Source of the DNA: JAUXLW01 sp964195005
Lineage (GTDB): Bacteria; Actinomycetota; Acidimicrobiia; Spongiisociales; SHLN01
Direction of reading: 5' to 3'
Length of the DNA: 18,700 nt
Assembly: GCA_964195005.1 (NCBI GenBank)
Contig: CAXMOO010000154.1
Coordinates: 1-18,700 of the forward strand
Shown: positions 6,895 through 13,575 of the stretch, in pieces
Layout of the letters: the number at the start of each line of letters is the position of its first letter
Numbering within the stretch: position 1 is the first letter of the stretch
Program-made: the position numbers and the translations under genes
Notes under the pieces: generated by a model
The model's database searches: none
Seen by the model: the letters and a program-made list of their open reading frames with translations, nothing else
What the model was told of the DNA's origin: nothing

Positions 6895-7875
6895 ATGGTG
6901 ACCCCAGCACACAGTTTGGAAATTTGGCCCCAAATAGTTGCCGGCGCGGTAGCGCAGGTGACATCCCCCAACGTGCCCTCACTGGCTGCGATGCGCGGAG
7001 TTTCTCCCGGCGAGCCATGGCCGTTAGAGCTCGACAAGGCCCGTGGCGCCCGGTTCGGGAATAGCCGCGGCTCCGAGACAAATCGCAGTGCGTTCCGGGG
7101 CCGCACGCAAGGCAAACGGCGGAGCGAGCAGCCGGCTGCCTCCCGTTCCGGGCGTCGCACCTCGATCGGATCCTGGCGGGAGCGCCGACGGCGGAAAGAC
7201 ACCTTGCAACTGACTCCCACCTGCGCCGGCGATGACCCGGGCATCGTCATCGTTGCCCACGCCGGCGACCTCGTGGCCCACATGGTCTCGACCATGCTGC
7301 GCTACGACCAGATTCCGGTCTGGGAGATCGATCCTCACCAGATAGGGTCCGTGGAGTTCGACCTGCGCAGCAATGTCGTCCACATCCAGGATTGTCCGGT
7401 ACGGGGGTTGCTGCTGCGATGGTCTCGTTGCCCGCAGACCAATCTCGAGCAACCGATCACCGGCCGACTGTGTGGAGACCCCGCTGTCACCGCCAGTTGG
7501 TTGGCTGCGGCCAGCCTTGGCCCGATGCGGGTCATCAATAGCTATGACTCCGAATCGTGGCGAAATGGGGCAGGCTGGCCGGTATGGGAACGCCGGCTGT
7601 CCAGTTCCGGCGTTCCCATACCACTGAACTCCGATGATCCTGATCCGGGGGATGTGCAAACGAGCCTCCTGGTCTGCGGGGAAGTGGTCACCGGCAAGGA
7701 TTCGGACACGGTCCGTGCAGCCGGCGAAGTCCTCGAGGCGGCCGGCGTCCGCCTGGCCGAGGTCGCCACTCTCGACGACGGGACGGTCGCTGGGATCAAT
7801 ACTCAACCGGATATCACTGACGCTGCCAGTGCCCGGCGGGCGGCCGTGCGCGTGATTGATTACGTGGCAGCATGA
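6895..7875 (+). CDS. ATP-grasp-like protein lacking the central ATP-binding core
   Basis: The frame from ATG 6895 has an ideal ribosome site (GGGAGG, 6-base spacer) and gives 326 residues. The first 103 are Arg/Ser-rich and not recognisable, so TTG 7204 is a possible alternative start, giving 223 residues. From about residue 113 the sequence resembles the pre-ATP-grasp domain of RimK-like ligases (IVIVAHAGDLVAHMV, IPVWEID, WLAAASLGPMRVINSYDSESW, GVPIP). It then jumps to what looks like the C-terminal end of such a protein (AAGEVLEAAGVRLAEV, then GINTQPDI). The roughly 100-residue nucleotide-binding core expected between them is absent, so ligase activity is unlikely. A perfect inverted repeat lies at the junction. 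It is divergent from the SARP regulator and possibly controlled by it. The family call is by eye and tentative. Confidence 0.55.
   Translation: MVTPAHSLEIWPQIVAGAVAQVTSPNVPSLAAMRGVSPGEPWPLELDKARGARFGNSRGSETNRSAFRGRTQGKRRSEQPAASRSGRRTSIGSWRERRRRKDTLQLTPTCAGDDPGIVIVAHAGDLVAHMVSTMLRYDQIPVWEIDPHQIGSVEFDLRSNVVHIQDCPVRGLLLRWSRCPQTNLEQPITGRLCGDPAVTASWLAAASLGPMRVINSYDSESWRNGAGWPVWERRLSSSGVPIPLNSDDPDPGDVQTSLLVCGEVVTGKDSDTVRAAGEVLEAAGVRLAEVATLDDGTVAGINTQPDITDAASARRAAVRVIDYVAA
7581..7622. repeat. Perfect 16-bp inverted repeat inside the ATP-grasp-like gene
   Basis: GGTATGGGAACGCCGG at 7581-7596 is the exact reverse complement of 7607-7622, with a 10-base loop. Both arms are translated in frame (PVWERRL and SGVPIP) and the frame remains open. 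A perfect stem of this length within a coding region is not expected by chance. It marks the point where the ATP-grasp core should begin. It would form a strong mRNA hairpin and could be a deletion scar, a recombination or template-switch product, or an attenuator. Confidence 0.8.
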
Positions 7876-7973
7876 AGACGCTTCCCGGCCGCAGTGTCCA
7901 TTACATCAACTGTGGGCAGCTCCTGAGCCCGAGGGGCACCGCCAGCCCACGGCACCGGCCGCCGCCTCATCCC

Positions 7974-7999
7974 GGGCGTCGCATTCCTTCGCGACGCCC
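7974..7999. terminator. 9-bp hairpin between convergent genes, probable bidirectional terminator
   Basis: GGGCGTCGC at 7974-7982 pairs perfectly with 7991-7999 around an 8-base loop. It lies in the 200-base gap between the stop of the ATP-grasp-like gene at 7875 and the stop of the convergent GGDEF-EAL gene at 8076. Neither side has a long T run. Otherwise this gap holds only a 49-codon frame that overlaps the upstream stop, which is listed among the rejected items. Confidence 0.55.
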
Positions 8000-8075
8000 A
8001 TACGGTTCGATAATCGTTTGAGCTCATTGCTCGGGGCGTTGCAGATGACGCCGGGGTGAGGTGGCTGTCGCGGTG

Positions 8076-10097
8076 TCAGCTGGCCAGTCGGCCTTGTAAG
8101 CCGGCCAGCCATGCTTCGAACTCACCGACGGGCAGGGGAGGCGAGATGTAATAGCCCTGCAGCGAGTTGCAGCCCATGGCGGTGAGCATCTCCTGTTGAG
8201 CGCTGGTCTCGACTCCTTCGGCGATGACATGCAAATTAAGGGTTTGTCCCAGGCTGATGATCGCCTCGGAGATGGCGGCGTCGTCACTGTTGCTGGTGAT
8301 GTCGTCAACAAATGACCGGTCGATCTTGAGAATGTCGATGGGGAGCCGCTTGAGGTAGCTGAGTGAGGAATACCCGGTTCCGAAGTCGTCGATGGAAATC
8401 CTCACTCCAATTTCTCGCAGCCGGTTGAGGGTGTCGAACGCCTGGTCGAGATCGCGGATCAGGGTGCTTTCGGTCAACTCCAGCTCCAGATTGGTGGGAT
8501 CCATCCGGGTTCTCTCCAGCACTGCGGATATCGACTCAACGAACTCGTCGTGGTGGAACTGCCGTGGGGAAACATTCACCGACAGGACCAGGTCGTCGTC
8601 GTTATCACCCGACCACTGTTGGGACTGGTGGCAGGCTTCCTCGATTACCCACTGCCCAAGGGGAATAATTAGATCGGTTTCCTCGGCCAGGGGGATGAAA
8701 TCGCCCGGCATCACCATGCCCCGCTCGGGGTGTTGCCAACGCAGCAGGGCCTCTGCTCCGAAAATGGCACCCGTCGCCAGATCGAGTTTGGGCTGATACC
8801 AGAGGCTCAAGCCCTCATTGTCCTCAATTGCCTGCCGCAGGCTGGTCACCAGCGCCGGTCGCTCGGAGCTGTTTTGGCGAAGATCGGAGGTGAAGAGTCG
8901 GTAGGAGTTGCGCCCCGCCCGTTTGGCGGCATTCATTGCCAGGTCAGCTCCCCGCAGCAGCTCGTCCGCTCCCCGGCCGTCCATCGGGTAGATGGCGACG
9001 CCCAGGCTGGCCGTGACATAGAGCTTGAGGTCTCCAGCCTGGTGGGGCGTGGCGAGCTCGGTGATGATCTTCTGCGCCACGCGCTCGGCGCCGTCGATCT
9101 CACGGTCTCCTTCCAGGATGACGGTGAACTCATCGCCCCCTAGATGGGCGACAGTGTCCGATTCCCTTACGGCTCCGGTGAGGCGTTTGCCAACCTCGAC
9201 CAGCACTGCGTCACCCACCTCATGGCTGATCTCGTCGTTGACGACGTTGAAGTTGTCGAGGTCCACTTGGAGAAGTGTCACCCAGCGCTCCTCTCTGGCC
9301 GCCCTGGCCAGCGCCTGGTCTAGGCGATCGCGGAACAAGATTCGATTGGGAAGCCCGGTCAACGCGTCGAATTGGGCCAGGTACTCGAGACGGGCCCTGT
9401 CCCGCTCACGTTCTGCGGCATGCCGGTTGCGGGCTTCCTGCCACTTGCGAGTGTTGCGCCGGACAGCCGGCCGGAAAAGGAACAGTCCCTCGAACATGAG
9501 CAACAGCAGGCTGACGCTGAGCAAGCCAAACTCGAGCCGTTGAAGGTTGGTCGCTCTCTGCTCGGCCTCTAGCTGATACTGAAAGACGATGGCGTCCATT
9601 CGGGCCCGGAAGGCGTCACCGCTGGTCGCGACTGCCTGCACGCCCTGGTTTGAGGTGGATCCCTCCAGGGCTTCCCGCGAGAGTGCCACTATCGACTTGA
9701 ACGGGGCGTCGGCCAGGCCGAAGAGACGTACGTTCTCGCTGCTGGGTTGGCCGGGTAGCCCAAGCTCGGAGTCCCCAAAGCGCAGGCCGAGGTGAACGGC
9801 GACGAACCGATCGAGGACCGACTCGAGGGCTGCCAGGTCCTCTGTTGTTGGTGACTCGGCCCGATGAATCGTGTCGACTGCTTGAGTGATTTCGTATGTG
9901 AGCCCGGGCTGATCGGACGCCGAGTTCACTATCCGGACATCCCGGGTCTGCACCGCCAGCTCGCGAGACACGATGATGCTGGAGACGATGGCCAGAAGGC
10001 CGATTAACCCGAGGCCGAGGATGTATGAGCCCGCCGGCTTACTCGGCGGGCTGTTGGCCGACCACTCGCGTTCGGCGGTCTTATTGCTGGCACGCAT
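8076..10097 (-). CDS. Membrane-bound GGDEF-EAL cyclic-di-GMP synthase/phosphodiesterase
   Basis: Numbered from the outermost start (10127): TM1 about 34-54, an extracytoplasmic helical sensor resembling a divergent PilJ/type IV-pilus chemoreceptor domain (RDVRIVNSASDQPGL), and TM2 about 199-220. A GGDEF domain (about 250-415) follows, with intact GGDEF at 330-334 and the product-inhibition site RESD exactly five residues before it. The EAL domain (about 423-672) has EALLRW, NVSPRQF, ELTES, DDFGTGYSSLSYLK and the C-terminal QGYYISPPLP. Both domains keep their catalytic motifs, so the enzyme could make and degrade c-di-GMP, with the sensor choosing between them. I place the start at ATG 10097; TTG 10127 or GTG 10124 would add about ten basic residues, and none has a good ribosome site. 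It appears to be a single-gene unit. Confidence 0.93.
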   Translation of the reverse strand: MRASNKTAEREWSANSPPSKPAGSYILGLGLIGLLAIVSSIIVSRELAVQTRDVRIVNSASDQPGLTYEITQAVDTIHRAESPTTEDLAALESVLDRFVAVHLGLRFGDSELGLPGQPSSENVRLFGLADAPFKSIVALSREALEGSTSNQGVQAVATSGDAFRARMDAIVFQYQLEAEQRATNLQRLEFGLLSVSLLLLMFEGLFLFRPAVRRNTRKWQEARNRHAAERERDRARLEYLAQFDALTGLPNRILFRDRLDQALARAAREERWVTLLQVDLDNFNVVNDEISHEVGDAVLVEVGKRLTGAVRESDTVAHLGGDEFTVILEGDREIDGAERVAQKIITELATPHQAGDLKLYVTASLGVAIYPMDGRGADELLRGADLAMNAAKRAGRNSYRLFTSDLRQNSSERPALVTSLRQAIEDNEGLSLWYQPKLDLATGAIFGAEALLRWQHPERGMVMPGDFIPLAEETDLIIPLGQWVIEEACHQSQQWSGDNDDDLVLSVNVSPRQFHHDEFVESISAVLERTRMDPTNLELELTESTLIRDLDQAFDTLNRLREIGVRISIDDFGTGYSSLSYLKRLPIDILKIDRSFVDDITSNSDDAAISEAIISLGQTLNLHVIAEGVETSAQQEMLTAMGCNSLQGYYISPPLPVGEFEAWLAGLQGRLAS

Positions 10098-10193
10098 CCG
10101 CCGTCTTTTTTCCCCAGTTTTCACCAACCCCTGCTATCGGACGACGACGGCCTATTCCTGAGTTCGCGACCAGGAAAACGAGAGTGCCAATAG

Positions 10194-10221
10194 CCAGTGG
10201 CCGCCCGGAGGCGGCCACTGG
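10194..10221 (-). terminator. 12-bp hairpin terminator after the DUF5979-like gene
   Basis: CCAGTGGCCGCC at 10194-10205 pairs perfectly with 10210-10221 around a four-base loop. It starts 21 bases after the stop of the DUF5979-like gene on the minus strand, followed at some distance by a short T run (CGTTTTCC). It fits the end of the selenoprotein/DUF5979-like transcript. It also lies upstream of the GGDEF-EAL gene, so it would insulate that gene from read-through. Confidence 0.7.
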
Positions 10222-10242
10222 ACAGTTGTTGGCTCGGTCTGG

Positions 10243-10767
10243 TTAGCCGGGTCGACAGGAACTGAGGTACGGATCGCACAGTTCGTTCATGAACTGGATT
10301 GTGTTCAGCCCCTTTGAGTTATCAATTGGCACGTTGCGTCCGTTGATGGCCTGGAAGCCGGCGGCGCTCTCGATGTGAGTCGTCACCAGGTAGTCGGAGA
10401 CGCTGAGCGTTCCGTCGGTTTCTTCGACCCAGCAGTTGGTTCCTACCGGAATATCGGGGGTTACTGTGTAATTGGCGCCCGTGAAATCATCCGGGAAAGT
10501 GGCCGACCCCTTTGTGGTGTCATTGTCGTCACACTCCCAATGGAAGATGAACGCACCATCAGGCCAACCGCCACCCAGGTTCTTGACGATCTTCAAGGTC
10601 CCATCAGTGTCGATCGGCGGCGCCCCAACGCTAAACACCGGAGCGAACGGCACAGGTCCGGTCGTCGAGTCGGTACCAGCCCAGCTGGCGATTGCGATTG
10701 AAGCCACTATCAGCGCGAATGCGATCGCAGCAATCAAGAATTTCCGAGCGTTTGCCGCCCACGACAT
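10243..10767 (-). CDS. Secreted DUF5979-like beta-sandwich protein
   Basis: The 174-residue product has a hydrophobic signal or anchor (about 10-30, FLIAAIAFALIVASIAIASW) and one extracellular domain (about 55-162). The pattern GTLKIVKNLGGGWPDGAFIF, DIPVGTNCWVEET and a closing NTIQFMNE is typical of DUF5979/prealbumin-like domains of actinobacterial surface proteins, which usually occur as tandem repeats in adhesins. Here there is a single copy, no LPxTG and no second membrane helix. Four cysteines (79, 112, 164, 171) could form two disulfides. The ribosome site GAGGAGG is 5 bases before ATG. It lies 42 bases after the selenoprotein gene on the same strand and is probably co-transcribed with it. 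Surface or secreted localisation is likely; the ligand is unknown. Confidence 0.8.
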   Translation of the reverse strand: MSWAANARKFLIAAIAFALIVASIAIASWAGTDSTTGPVPFAPVFSVGAPPIDTDGTLKIVKNLGGGWPDGAFIFHWECDDNDTTKGSATFPDDFTGANYTVTPDIPVGTNCWVEETDGTLSVSDYLVTTHIESAAGFQAINGRNVPIDNSKGLNTIQFMNELCDPYLSSCRPG

Positions 10768-10809
10768 CAGGCCCTCCTCAGTTAGCCACCACTCAGAGTG
10801 TAGACACAG

Positions 10810-11079
10810 TTAGTGGTGTTTGTCCACCGCTTTATGTGGTGCTAGCTGGGAGAGGATCTCTCTAATTGGCTGGGCGACTTCCTCGTACTCAGCGTGGCGC
10901 TGCAGGGTGTCCTTGGAGAATATTTCCTGGCCATCGAAGTCGACCTCGAACACCCCGCCGCTGGTGGGGATCAGGGTTATCTCGAATTTTTGCCCGAACT
11001 CTTCAAAAAGCTGTCCAGCCATGCCGACCGCACGGTCTGTGTAGTTTCAAGAACGACAGAACTCGATTGTCACTTTCAT
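10810..11079 (-). CDS. SelW-like (Rdx family) selenoprotein with in-frame TGA as selenocysteine
   Basis: From ATG 11079 the frame reads MKVTIEFCRS, TGA (11049-11047), NYTDRAVGMAGQLF, and runs to TAA at 10810: 89 residues if TGA is selenocysteine. FCRSU gives the CxxU redox motif at residues 8-11, exactly where the Rdx/SelW/SelT thioredoxin-like family has CxxC or CxxU. The remainder is diagnostic of the family (FEITLIPTSGGVFEVDFDG, IFSKDTLQRHAEYEEV). SelW-like proteins are small thiol oxidoreductases; bacterial Sec-containing forms are known. A SECIS-like hairpin lies just after the TGA. A conventional caller would start at ATG 11022 and lose the active site. The gene is divergent from the lipoprotein gene, with only 28 bases between starts, and lies upstream of the DUF5979-like gene. 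A cellular Sec pathway (SelA, SelB, SelC, SelD) is implied but not seen here. Confidence 0.9.
11016..11039 (-). promoter_or_regulatory. Bacterial SECIS element downstream of the selenocysteine TGA
   Basis: Counting the T of TGA as 1, bases 11-13 (CAG) pair with 32-34 (CTG). Base 14 (A) bulges. Bases 15-20 (CCGTGC) pair with 26-31 (GCATGG, one G-U pair). Bases 21-25 (GGTCG) form the loop. In the E. coli fdhF SECIS the SelB-binding apical loop also has GGUC, at 22-25 by the same count, with a bulged base in the stem. Position, loop sequence and bulge all agree. SelB with Sec-tRNA would bind here to recode the TGA. Confidence 0.8.
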
Positions 11080-11107
11080 GATGAGCAGCCTAATGGGGAC
11101 AAGTGCC

Positions 11108-11527
11108 ATGACAGGCTCTCGGCTGCGTAAGGCCGGCTTGATCCTGCTGGCACTTCTCGCCGCAGGTTGCGGTGGGACAGAGGGGGGGAATGAAACGACC
11201 CGGTTGGAGCCTGCGGACATGTGCGCCGACGTGATAGAGGCGGTGGTGACACGAGACGGTTCCGGGACCTATCGGTTTGACGTCACCGTGAGCTCGCAAG
11301 ACACCGGGTGGGACAAATATGCCGACGCCTGGGAGGTGCGTGATTCGTCCGGGAACGTTCTGGGGGTCAGGGTCTTGACACACCCCCATGTCGACGAGCA
11401 GCCGTTTACCCGCAGCCTCTCTCAGGTGATGATTCCGGCAAGCGTTCGTGAGCTCGTCGTTGCCGCCCGCGACTCGGTCGACGGCTTTTGCGGTGAGGAG
11501 CTCACGCTGGCAGTTCCGCTCACTTGA
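11108..11527 (+). CDS. Small secreted lipoprotein with Ig-like beta domain (unknown function)
   Basis: From ATG 11108 the protein has 139 residues and starts MTGSRLRKAGLILLALLAAG followed by Cys21, a clear lipobox (LAAGC). The mature part is a single beta-rich domain (YRFDVTVSSQDTGWDKYADAWEV, VLTHPHVDEQPFTRSL, IPASVRELVVAARDSVDGF). This resembles a conserved but uncharacterised family of periplasmic proteins seen in diverse bacteria. Cysteines in MCADVIE and GFCGEE could form a disulfide. The frame is open to ATG 11078, but the shorter start gives a better signal peptide; GGGGA about 9 bases upstream is a weak ribosome site. Its promoter must overlap or lie within the divergent selenoprotein gene. 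Its stop overlaps that of the convergent patatin gene by eight bases. Confidence 0.78.
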   Translation: MTGSRLRKAGLILLALLAAGCGGTEGGNETTRLEPADMCADVIEAVVTRDGSGTYRFDVTVSSQDTGWDKYADAWEVRDSSGNVLGVRVLTHPHVDEQPFTRSLSQVMIPASVRELVVAARDSVDGFCGEELTLAVPLT

Positions 11528-12467
11528 CCAGGTGGGACCTGAGCAGGTCCCAAACATGAGATTGGGCCAACTCACGCCGCAGGAAAGCCAGCGTGCGCAG
11601 GAATGTGGGAATTAACGCCTCCACCGACATCGGGTTAGGCCGGGCGGCCGATAGGACCCGATCATCGGGGCGGAGCACGACGACGTCCACTTCCGGCCAT
11701 GTGGCCTCGATGAGCTCCAGCTCCTTGTCGAGCGACTCGGATCCAATCCGGTCGAAGATGCCCTCGTAGAAGCGGGCCCCATCCCGGGCCTCCTCTGCGG
11801 CCATGGGCGCGATAATCAAAATGAAGTCGAGCGGCTTCTTGGCGTACTCGAAGACCAGATGGGCGCTGGTCCCTGAGGCGATGCCTCCGTCGACGTAGTG
11901 GTGGTCGCCAATGGTCACCGGCTGATACACCATGGGGACGGCGGAGGAGGCGGCCACGGCCATGCGCAGTTCCGTTTTAGGACCGTCGTCTGCTCCGAAG
12001 ACCACCATGCGTTTCTCCGCCAGGTCGAAGGCAGTGATCAACGTGAGCTGATCGGGCCAGGACCTGGCCAGAGGGCCGGCCAGCAAATCTACGTATTCGG
12101 CAACCCCGTGCGGATCGAACACAGCCGGGCCACCCAGCGTCATCTCCAATCCGGGCTTGCGAAGTCCCGGCAGCAACCCGTGGCGGAGCCAACGACCGAA
12201 GCCGCGGGGACGGGTGCGGCGCAGCAAGAAGCTTGACACGTGATCGACGTATTCCTGGCGGGTACGATCACCGCTGGTCAATACGTCGATCTCGAGGCGA
12301 TCGGCGCGCACTACCGCCGCAACCGTTGCCCCGGCCGACGTCCCGATGACTATCTCGGCATCATTGGGATTCCAGCCGGTAGCCATTCGGATGGCCATCA
12401 AGGCAGCAAACTCATATGCGGCGCCGGTAATGCCACCACCGCCGAGGACTAGGCCAACTGAGCTCAT
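11520..12467 (-). CDS. Patatin-like phospholipase
   Basis: The 315-residue protein opens with the oxyanion-hole glycine-rich motif LVLGGGGITGAAYE (7-20). It has the nucleophile elbow GTSAG with Ser44 (42-46) and the catalytic Asp193 in YVDGG. These make the Ser-Asp dyad of patatin/RssA-type serine lipases, which release fatty acids from phospholipids or related esters. The spacing is normal and all key residues are present, so it should be active. No signal peptide or membrane segment is seen, so it is probably cytoplasmic. No Shine-Dalgarno is visible before ATG 12467 (upstream bases TGGTTTTTTC). It is convergent with the small lipoprotein gene and overlaps its stop. The substrate is not predictable from sequence. 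Confidence 0.93.
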   Translation of the reverse strand: MSSVGLVLGGGGITGAAYEFAALMAIRMATGWNPNDAEIVIGTSAGATVAAVVRADRLEIDVLTSGDRTRQEYVDHVSSFLLRRTRPRGFGRWLRHGLLPGLRKPGLEMTLGGPAVFDPHGVAEYVDLLAGPLARSWPDQLTLITAFDLAEKRMVVFGADDGPKTELRMAVAASSAVPMVYQPVTIGDHHYVDGGIASGTSAHLVFEYAKKPLDFILIIAPMAAEEARDGARFYEGIFDRIGSESLDKELELIEATWPEVDVVVLRPDDRVLSAARPNPMSVEALIPTFLRTLAFLRRELAQSHVWDLLRSHLVK

Positions 12468-12708
12468 GAAAAAACCACACTAGGTGCAGGGCATTTATCG
12501 GCCGCGGATCTCCGGCGCTTGACCGGGTGTTCTATCTCCTTCCCTGGGGTGTCGGGTTGCGCCGGCGGAGCCGGTGACGGAAAGGGGGATCGGCTCTCGC
12601 CAATAAGGCCTCCCCCTCCTCCCCCTTCTCGCCTTCGCTCCGCTCAGGCGGTCCTCCCCCAGGAGGACATAAGAGGTTCCTCCGGTCGGTGGGTCCTAGG
12701 GTGCGGCC
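12468..12708. other. Divergent intergenic region between patatin and mycothiol synthase genes
   Basis: This 241-base stretch should hold both promoters. A TTGACC near 12529 could be a plus-strand -35, but no convincing -10 is spaced correctly. A C/T-rich tract (12610-12640) and a small hairpin TCCTCC-CCCA-GGAGGA near 12654-12669 lie before the mycothiol gene. No small ORF or RNA gene is supported. Confidence 0.4.
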
Positions 12709-13575
12709 ATGGTTGTGCGACCTTTCGAGCCCGGGGACGACGGTGAGAAGGTCGGGCAGCTTCTGGCCGACCTGTCGGAGGTTGACGGGTTTCCGCCGCT
12801 CGGTGAGACCAAGTTTGTCGACTTCCGGGAGAGGGGTCTGGGGGCCGGCTTTATTGCCGAAGCGGACGGTTTACTCATCGGTTATGCGCACCTGTTGCGC
12901 CACGTAGCCAGCGACGCGTGGGAGTTGGAGATGGCCGTTCATCCGGAGCATCGTGACATCCAAACCGTGGAGGGCCTTCTCAAAGCCGCCAGGCCGCACG
13001 CCGACGGGCGCCTGCTTTGGTGGATTTTCGGTCGGGAAGCGATCGGTCTGGCCGAGCAGGCCGGAACCGAGGTGCTCCGTGAGCTGCACAAGCTGCGGGG
13101 AGCCCTCCCGCCGACAGAGGACGTCTTACTTCCCGATTGGGCGGAGGTGCGGGAGTTTCGGCCCGGCATAGACGACGACGCCTGGTTGGAGACAAACAAC
13201 GCGGCCTTTGCGGGACACCTCGAGAACGGACGCTGGACCACCGACGATCTAAACGAGCGAGTTGGGCGCGACTGGTTCGAGGCCGAGGGTTTTCGGCTGG
13301 CCTGGGCCGACGACCGGCTTGCCGGATTCTGCTGGACCAAGCGCCACTCGGCCGAGGTGGGGGAGATCTACATAGTCGGGGTTCACCCCGATTATCAGGC
13401 GAGAGGGCTCGGCAGGGCGATCGTGGTCGAGGCGATGCACTACCTGGCCGGCTCAGGAAACAAGACGTGCATTCTCTACGTCGATACGTCCAACCCGTCT
13501 GCCCTGGAGCTCTATCGCTCGCTGGGGTTCGGTTTGGAGCGAGTGGATCGCTGCGTGGTGGTGCCGAACGGCTGA
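12709..13575 (+). CDS. mshD: Mycothiol synthase (GNAT acetyltransferase, MshD-like)
   Basis: MshD transfers acetyl from acetyl-CoA to Cys-GlcN-Ins, the last step of mycothiol synthesis in the cytoplasm. The 288-residue protein has the expected two tandem GNAT folds: a divergent N-terminal one (about 1-130, ending LHKLRGALPP) and an active C-terminal one (about 145-288). The latter has VREFRPGIDDDAWLETNNAAFAG, LAGFCWTKRH, GEIYIVGVHPDYQ with the acetyl-CoA loop QARGLG (230-235), and LYVDTSNPSALELYRSLGF. These are MshD hallmarks and the length fits the family. ATG at 12709 has AGGG with a 7-base spacer. Its 3' end overlaps the convergent zinc-ribbon gene by 64 bases. The name rests on recognisable family patterns rather than a search. 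Confidence 0.88.
   Translation: MVVRPFEPGDDGEKVGQLLADLSEVDGFPPLGETKFVDFRERGLGAGFIAEADGLLIGYAHLLRHVASDAWELEMAVHPEHRDIQTVEGLLKAARPHADGRLLWWIFGREAIGLAEQAGTEVLRELHKLRGALPPTEDVLLPDWAEVREFRPGIDDDAWLETNNAAFAGHLENGRWTTDDLNERVGRDWFEAEGFRLAWADDRLAGFCWTKRHSAEVGEIYIVGVHPDYQARGLGRAIVVEAMHYLAGSGNKTCILYVDTSNPSALELYRSLGFGLERVDRCVVVPNG

Noticed and set aside
6922..6935. Palindrome ATTTGG-CC-CCAAAT
   Set aside because: It lies inside the chosen coding frame; a 6-bp arm is weak evidence for an operator, though it could matter if the true start is 7204.
7024..7806. 260-residue minus-strand frame
   Set aside because: Antisense to the ATP-grasp-like gene, with no motif, no ribosome site and the composition of a GC-rich shadow frame.
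7872..8021. 49-codon frame with ATGA overlap to the ATP-grasp-like gene, considered as a peptide precursor
   Set aside because: It is Arg/Pro-rich with no recognisable core, and runs through the 9-bp terminator hairpin.
10155..10176. TTCCTG-N10-CAGGAA inverted repeat
   Set aside because: Short stem and long loop; too weak to call beside the much stronger 12-bp hairpin nearby.
10810..11022. A 70-residue protein starting at ATG 11022
   Set aside because: It lacks the active-site half of the Rdx fold; the same frame upstream of the TGA encodes the missing strand and Cys, so this is the distal part of the selenoprotein.
12529..12560. TTGACC as a promoter -35
   Set aside because: No matching -10 at a usual distance, and 150 bases before the mycothiol gene.
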